From contig CM025850.1 in NCBI GenBank assembly GCA_003952965.2, forward strand, positions 4,969,143-5,033,142: DNA of 64,000 nucleotides, read 5' to 3'. This DNA comes from Morella rubra. Its lineage: Eukaryota; Streptophyta; Magnoliopsida; Fagales; Myricaceae. Both the position numbers and the translations under genes were made by a program. This document shows, piece after piece, positions 60,511 through 64,000 of this stretch. Each line of letters begins with the position of its first letter. The stretch's first letter is position 1. The notes under the pieces were generated by a model. It saw only the letters and a list, made by a program, of their open reading frames with translations. It made no database searches and was not told where the DNA came from.

Positions 60511-62080
60511 TTACTTAGGTTTTGTTTGGAAAGTAGTACACCATAAACTCTCCTTTATTTGTTTACTTTCCAAGTCTTTTATGTTTACTTCTTGGAGACT
60601 CTTACGAACCCAAGACTCGACATTTAGAACGACATAACTTCCATTTCTTGAGGAATAGACATATGGCTGCGGAAATCCAATAGGCCGTATCTTTTATGAG
60701 GTTAGGATAGAAAAAATCCACATTGGCGGATGTTATGGGCAGTTATTGGACATACTGATTTTGCATCAGAGGTGATAAGGTTAATGACGATCTTAAGAGT
60801 TTTTTTTTAGATCTGAAAAGATTATAGCAAGTGATGATGTTGGCCCAACCTTAAGTGTTTTTTTCTCTTTTTTGAATCACAGTTCATGTTGGAAGCATTA
60901 TTACCATTAAATTCACTGGTTGAGGTTATAGTCATCAGATTGTCACATGCTCAACAATGTCCTAGACTATGATTTAAGAACTTTATGGGATGGTTTTTCA
61001 GTGTTAGAGAAATTGACATATGAATGTGGAGATCGACTAGGATGGATCTTGTGTGAGATATATGGTTAGAAAGATTCCACACTGGCTGAAGTTGTTGGCA
61101 ATGATTGGAAGTGGCTGATTTTGTTTCAGACCTGATGAGGTGACCTTGACCTAGAACCTTTTGTTTTTGAAAAATTATCCTATTCATGACATTTTGATAG
61201 CGTGGATGGAAGATTTTTTTCATTAGGTCGGTACAGAAGCTTGATTGATTTCCATTAAATTAAATGCACAAATTGAGGTTGTAGGGTTCCAATTGTTCAC
61301 AGTATTTGGATGATATCTCTAGAAATGAAACATTCTAAGTTATTGATCATTGTTTAAGACTCAATTGAGTTATTGGCGTCTAAAGCTCCAATTAATGTGA
61401 TGCCCTGGGGATATGGCTTGATGATTTTGGCGTGATGAAGTTTAGAATCTAGATTGATATATGAGGAAATGGGATATTGTTCGAGGTACTTTGGCCAAAG
61501 TATGATGCACAAAAAGGCATATGTGGGAACTCCACGAGGTAATATGTTGAAAGTATCATACTTCTTCGATAAATATGGTTTCTATCTATTTTAAAGATAT
61601 GAGAATTGATTTTTACAATTTGGTGCTCAAGGAATAGGCATATGAATGTGGAAATCGAAGGATGGATCTTGTATGACATCTAAGGATAGAAGAGACCACT
61701 TTGGCTCAAAGGATTGAAAAATTTATCATTGATTGGACAAAACTCAGGATTGTTTGACATGTTATGTTGAACCATGACCGAAGAACTTAATAAGTTTATT
61801 TTATCGTAGTATGTTGCCGTTGTGTATTTACAATTACTTTAAATTGACGAGTTGAGATTAAAGACTTCCAATAGGTACAATCACCCTATATTGGTATGTA
61901 AGTTGGACTCCCACAGAAAATCTCCTCGGCCATGATTTGTGGTGATTATTCGGAAATGAAAAAGTGACAAGCCAGTGGTGATGCCTAGGGCTGGGGCGAG
62001 ATGATTTTGGAATTAGAATCTGGATCGATGTACAAAATAAAATGTGAAGAGGTTAGGTATTGTTCGAGGTACTATGGAAT
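60511..62080. repeat. Continuation of the repeat domain, diverged units
   Basis: 60511-60830 matches 55005-55290. 60970-61500 is another array unit with internal deletions. 61610-62080 contains a third, worn unit (caaggaataggcatatgaatgtgg, gatggatcttgtatgacat). No gene is seen. Confidence 0.65.
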
Positions 62081-62305
62081 TTATGCTGTGCGCAGAGAAC
62101 TCGGAATGTGGTGTCTAAGTCATTTACACCTCACAACGAGGTGTCGAGTTTTTCTCGAGCATAAACCGCTATATAAGGACACCGAGGAACTTTCTTCTTG
62201 GTTAGAAGGAATGAGAAAAATGAAGAAGAAAGGTAAAGGACTCATGGAGCAGAATTGGGGGCAGCAAGGTTTTAATAAAGAGGAAATGGAATGCTTTGGC
62301 AGAAA

Positions 62306-62440
62306 TTGTGCTTTTTTTTTTCTTCTTCTAGGCAAAGCAGGACCAAGCCTGCGGGCAAGGGGATTCGACCACCGAACGTAACCTTCCCAAAGGGAGGAGG
62401 TGCCAACTGAGCTACAGCTCACTGGCGAAGTTGTGCTTTT
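62306..62440 (-). mobile_element. tRNA-derived SINE with target-site duplications
   Basis: Read on the minus strand: an A box TAGCTCAGTTGG (62403-62414) and a near-consensus B box GGTCGAATCC (62361-62370) about 32 bp later form the internal pol III promoter. The 3' end is AGAAGAAG followed by an A-run. Direct repeats ttgtgctttt at 62306-62315 and 62431-62440 flank it. The B box lacks one T of the GGTTCGAATCC consensus. It is not a working tRNA, since arms and anticodon do not fold as expected. Confidence 0.8.
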
Positions 62441-64000
62441 CTTGCTTGGGTTTAAGTTGATTGAATAGGAAATTGATATATCGTAGGTTGATAAGTGAAA
62501 AATCCTTATGACAGTTTTGCTTTACGAAAGAACTTGGAGTCGGGATTCATCCCTTGATCAATCACTGCTATGCTAGACGTTTAGTTGAATCCTAAGGTGG
62601 GTTTCAGAACTAATTTCCTAAAATAGTTTGTTGCGAATAGATAACGAGATTATTATTTTATTTTTATTTATAATCAATACAACTTTATTGAGAGCAAAGA
62701 GAATTATAGCTGAGAACTTACAATTGAAAGGACTCAAAGGGCCAACAACAAGCCTATAAAAGAGGACAACAAGGTCCTCCGGGGATATTGTGGGCTTGAA
62801 GGCTGATAAAAAGTAACAACCACTAGTGATTGTTGCTGAAAGAAGGACGGACGTAGCATTCATCCTGCTCCCTTAGAGCACTTCATATGCAAATACCAGT
62901 TGTAACAACTACACAGAGACACAAACACGCTACAAGTAAGCCCAAACGCAAATAAGCCCAAACGGGCAGATAGCTAAGAAAGGCAGTGAATTAAGGTGAG
63001 AAGACACTGGCCAAAGCATAGAGGAGAGGGCAAGAGCTGCTAAGGCCGATCCTAGGGAGAGAGGCAAGTCGCAGGAGGCAGAGGAGTCGTATGCTTTGAC
63101 CAGAGTTTTCAACGCGTGAGATCCACGCACATCGCATGGGCACGTGATTGGTAGGTGCGTAAGTGTTAGGATCCCAGTCAAGGCTTCCAAAAAAAACACG
63201 CCCACCTCCAAGTGCCATGCTTTGTCAGGAGTGCTGGTGCGCCTGTGATAGGGTAAACTCCTAACCAATGCCCAATCCCCTCACAAGGACCACTTGTGAG
63301 TACACGTGGCAAGTCCACGCCTCAAGGTAAATGCTCGATTTGGCCGCTCATTGAGGTACTAATCATTACACTTGAGCTCTTTTTGGTATTTTTGAATGTA
63401 TGACAAAAGAAATTAAAAGAAATGATGGATGGTTGAGAAGGTGGAGGAATGAAACCACATGCCTAGGCTAGGTTGGGCTGACACCCGAATCTAGTTAGAC
63501 AATGAGGCTTTGTAAGCCTTCCCCTGTGAAGTTTACACTTCCGCACAAGCAAGTACTTACAAATAAGCAAGCCTAAGACACCAAAGGATGACCTAGAACC
63601 TGATAGACAGAACCTTGACAAGAGCTTGCAAAGCCCAAGTAGAACCACGACCAAGCTAAGTACTTAAATACTTACCAAAGAACCCGTGTCGTTGTAAAGA
63701 GGTTGGTTAAGTAACGAGAAACCACGCCTGCCACAGTAACCTTCCGCTCCTCACAGACTTTCGCCTACCTTGACAAAGAAAGACTAAGCAGCGAGAGAAC
63801 CACCCCTGTCACAAATACTCCGTCCATGCCAATGCACCTTTAGGGGAGGGCCATCATTTGCCCCCTAGTTTCCCTCACAAGGTAGAACCACGGCCAAGTG
63901 AGAGTTTAGCATGAAAGAACCACGTCTATGCTAGCTCAATGGAGACAAGGTTCAGCCTGCACCATAGAAAAAAAAGCACTAAGGCCAAAAGCTCATTTGG
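62441..64000. other. Unassigned, repetitive-looking end of the window
   Basis: Open frames on the minus strand (62618-62863, 62930-63268) have no recognisable domain. From 63400 the phrase aaccacg/c recurs in varied contexts (accacgcctgccacagtaac, accacccctgtcacaaa, accacggccaagtg), which may be LTR or satellite sequence running off the window. Confidence 0.35.

Noticed and set aside
62361..62414. A tRNA gene
   Set aside because: A and B boxes are present, but the arms do not pair, the B box lacks a base, and target duplications plus an A-tail identify a SINE.
62930..63268. 112-codon minus-strand frame near the window end
   Set aside because: Hydrophobic and Leu-rich with no recognisable family; lies in repetitive-looking DNA.

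Overview
The window is nuclear DNA from a eudicot plant, probably a woody perennial. The evidence is GT-AG spliced genes, AT-rich introns and spacers, MITE-, SINE- and copia-like repeats, and plant-only families: a GAUT pectin glycosyltransferase, a PLS-class PPR protein, a chloroplast J11-type J-protein, VARICOSE, a plant RAB2, a raffinose-synthase-family enzyme and an SBT5.4 subtilase. I cannot name the species from sequence alone.

Region by region. 1-15.8 kb is a rearranged, duplicated block. It holds a GAUT4-like gene on the minus strand (1240-4684), three copies of a small gene of unknown function (broken near 0.3-0.6 kb and 7.9-8.2 kb, intact at 14057-14536), and a spacer duplication (5.2-6.4 kb matching 8.5-9.6 kb). 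An inverted orphan exon near 9.77-9.91 kb looks like a piece missing from the GAUT4-like gene. A truncated copy of the GAUT4 5' flank (9990-10600) and a copia-like remnant (about 11.9-13.35 kb) complete the block. 16.4-45.6 kb is gene-dense: a C-terminally truncated PPR gene (minus) diverges from a J11-type J-protein (plus), followed on the minus strand by VARICOSE (12 exons), RABB1C (6 exons), a galactinol-sucrose galactosyltransferase-family gene (14 exons) and an SBT5.4 subtilase (11 exons). I traced splice sites for all of these, and the reading frames close without a break. 46-48.4 kb is spacer with a long-TIR MITE. 48.5-51.8 kb is a decaying copy of a coiled-coil/transmembrane protein gene. 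53.5-54.4 kb is a broken RING-H2 E3 ligase gene. 54.4-62.1 kb is a repeat domain with about six tandem units of 668-697 bp flanked by two copies of a T-rich block. A tRNA-derived SINE with target-site duplications lies at 62.3-62.44 kb. The last 1.5 kb is unassigned repetitive-looking DNA.

The genes do not form a pathway. They are separate housekeeping functions: pectin synthesis (GAUT4), mRNA decapping (VARICOSE), ER-Golgi traffic (RABB1C), raffinose/galactoside metabolism, a secreted protease, organelle RNA processing (PPR) and plastid chaperoning (J11). The main interest is structural: exon loss and relocation in GAUT4, loss of the editing domain from the PPR gene, very short poly-A insertions flanked by target-site duplications, and the tandem array. 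I found no convincing new molecular system; the strongest unusual signals are in the findings.
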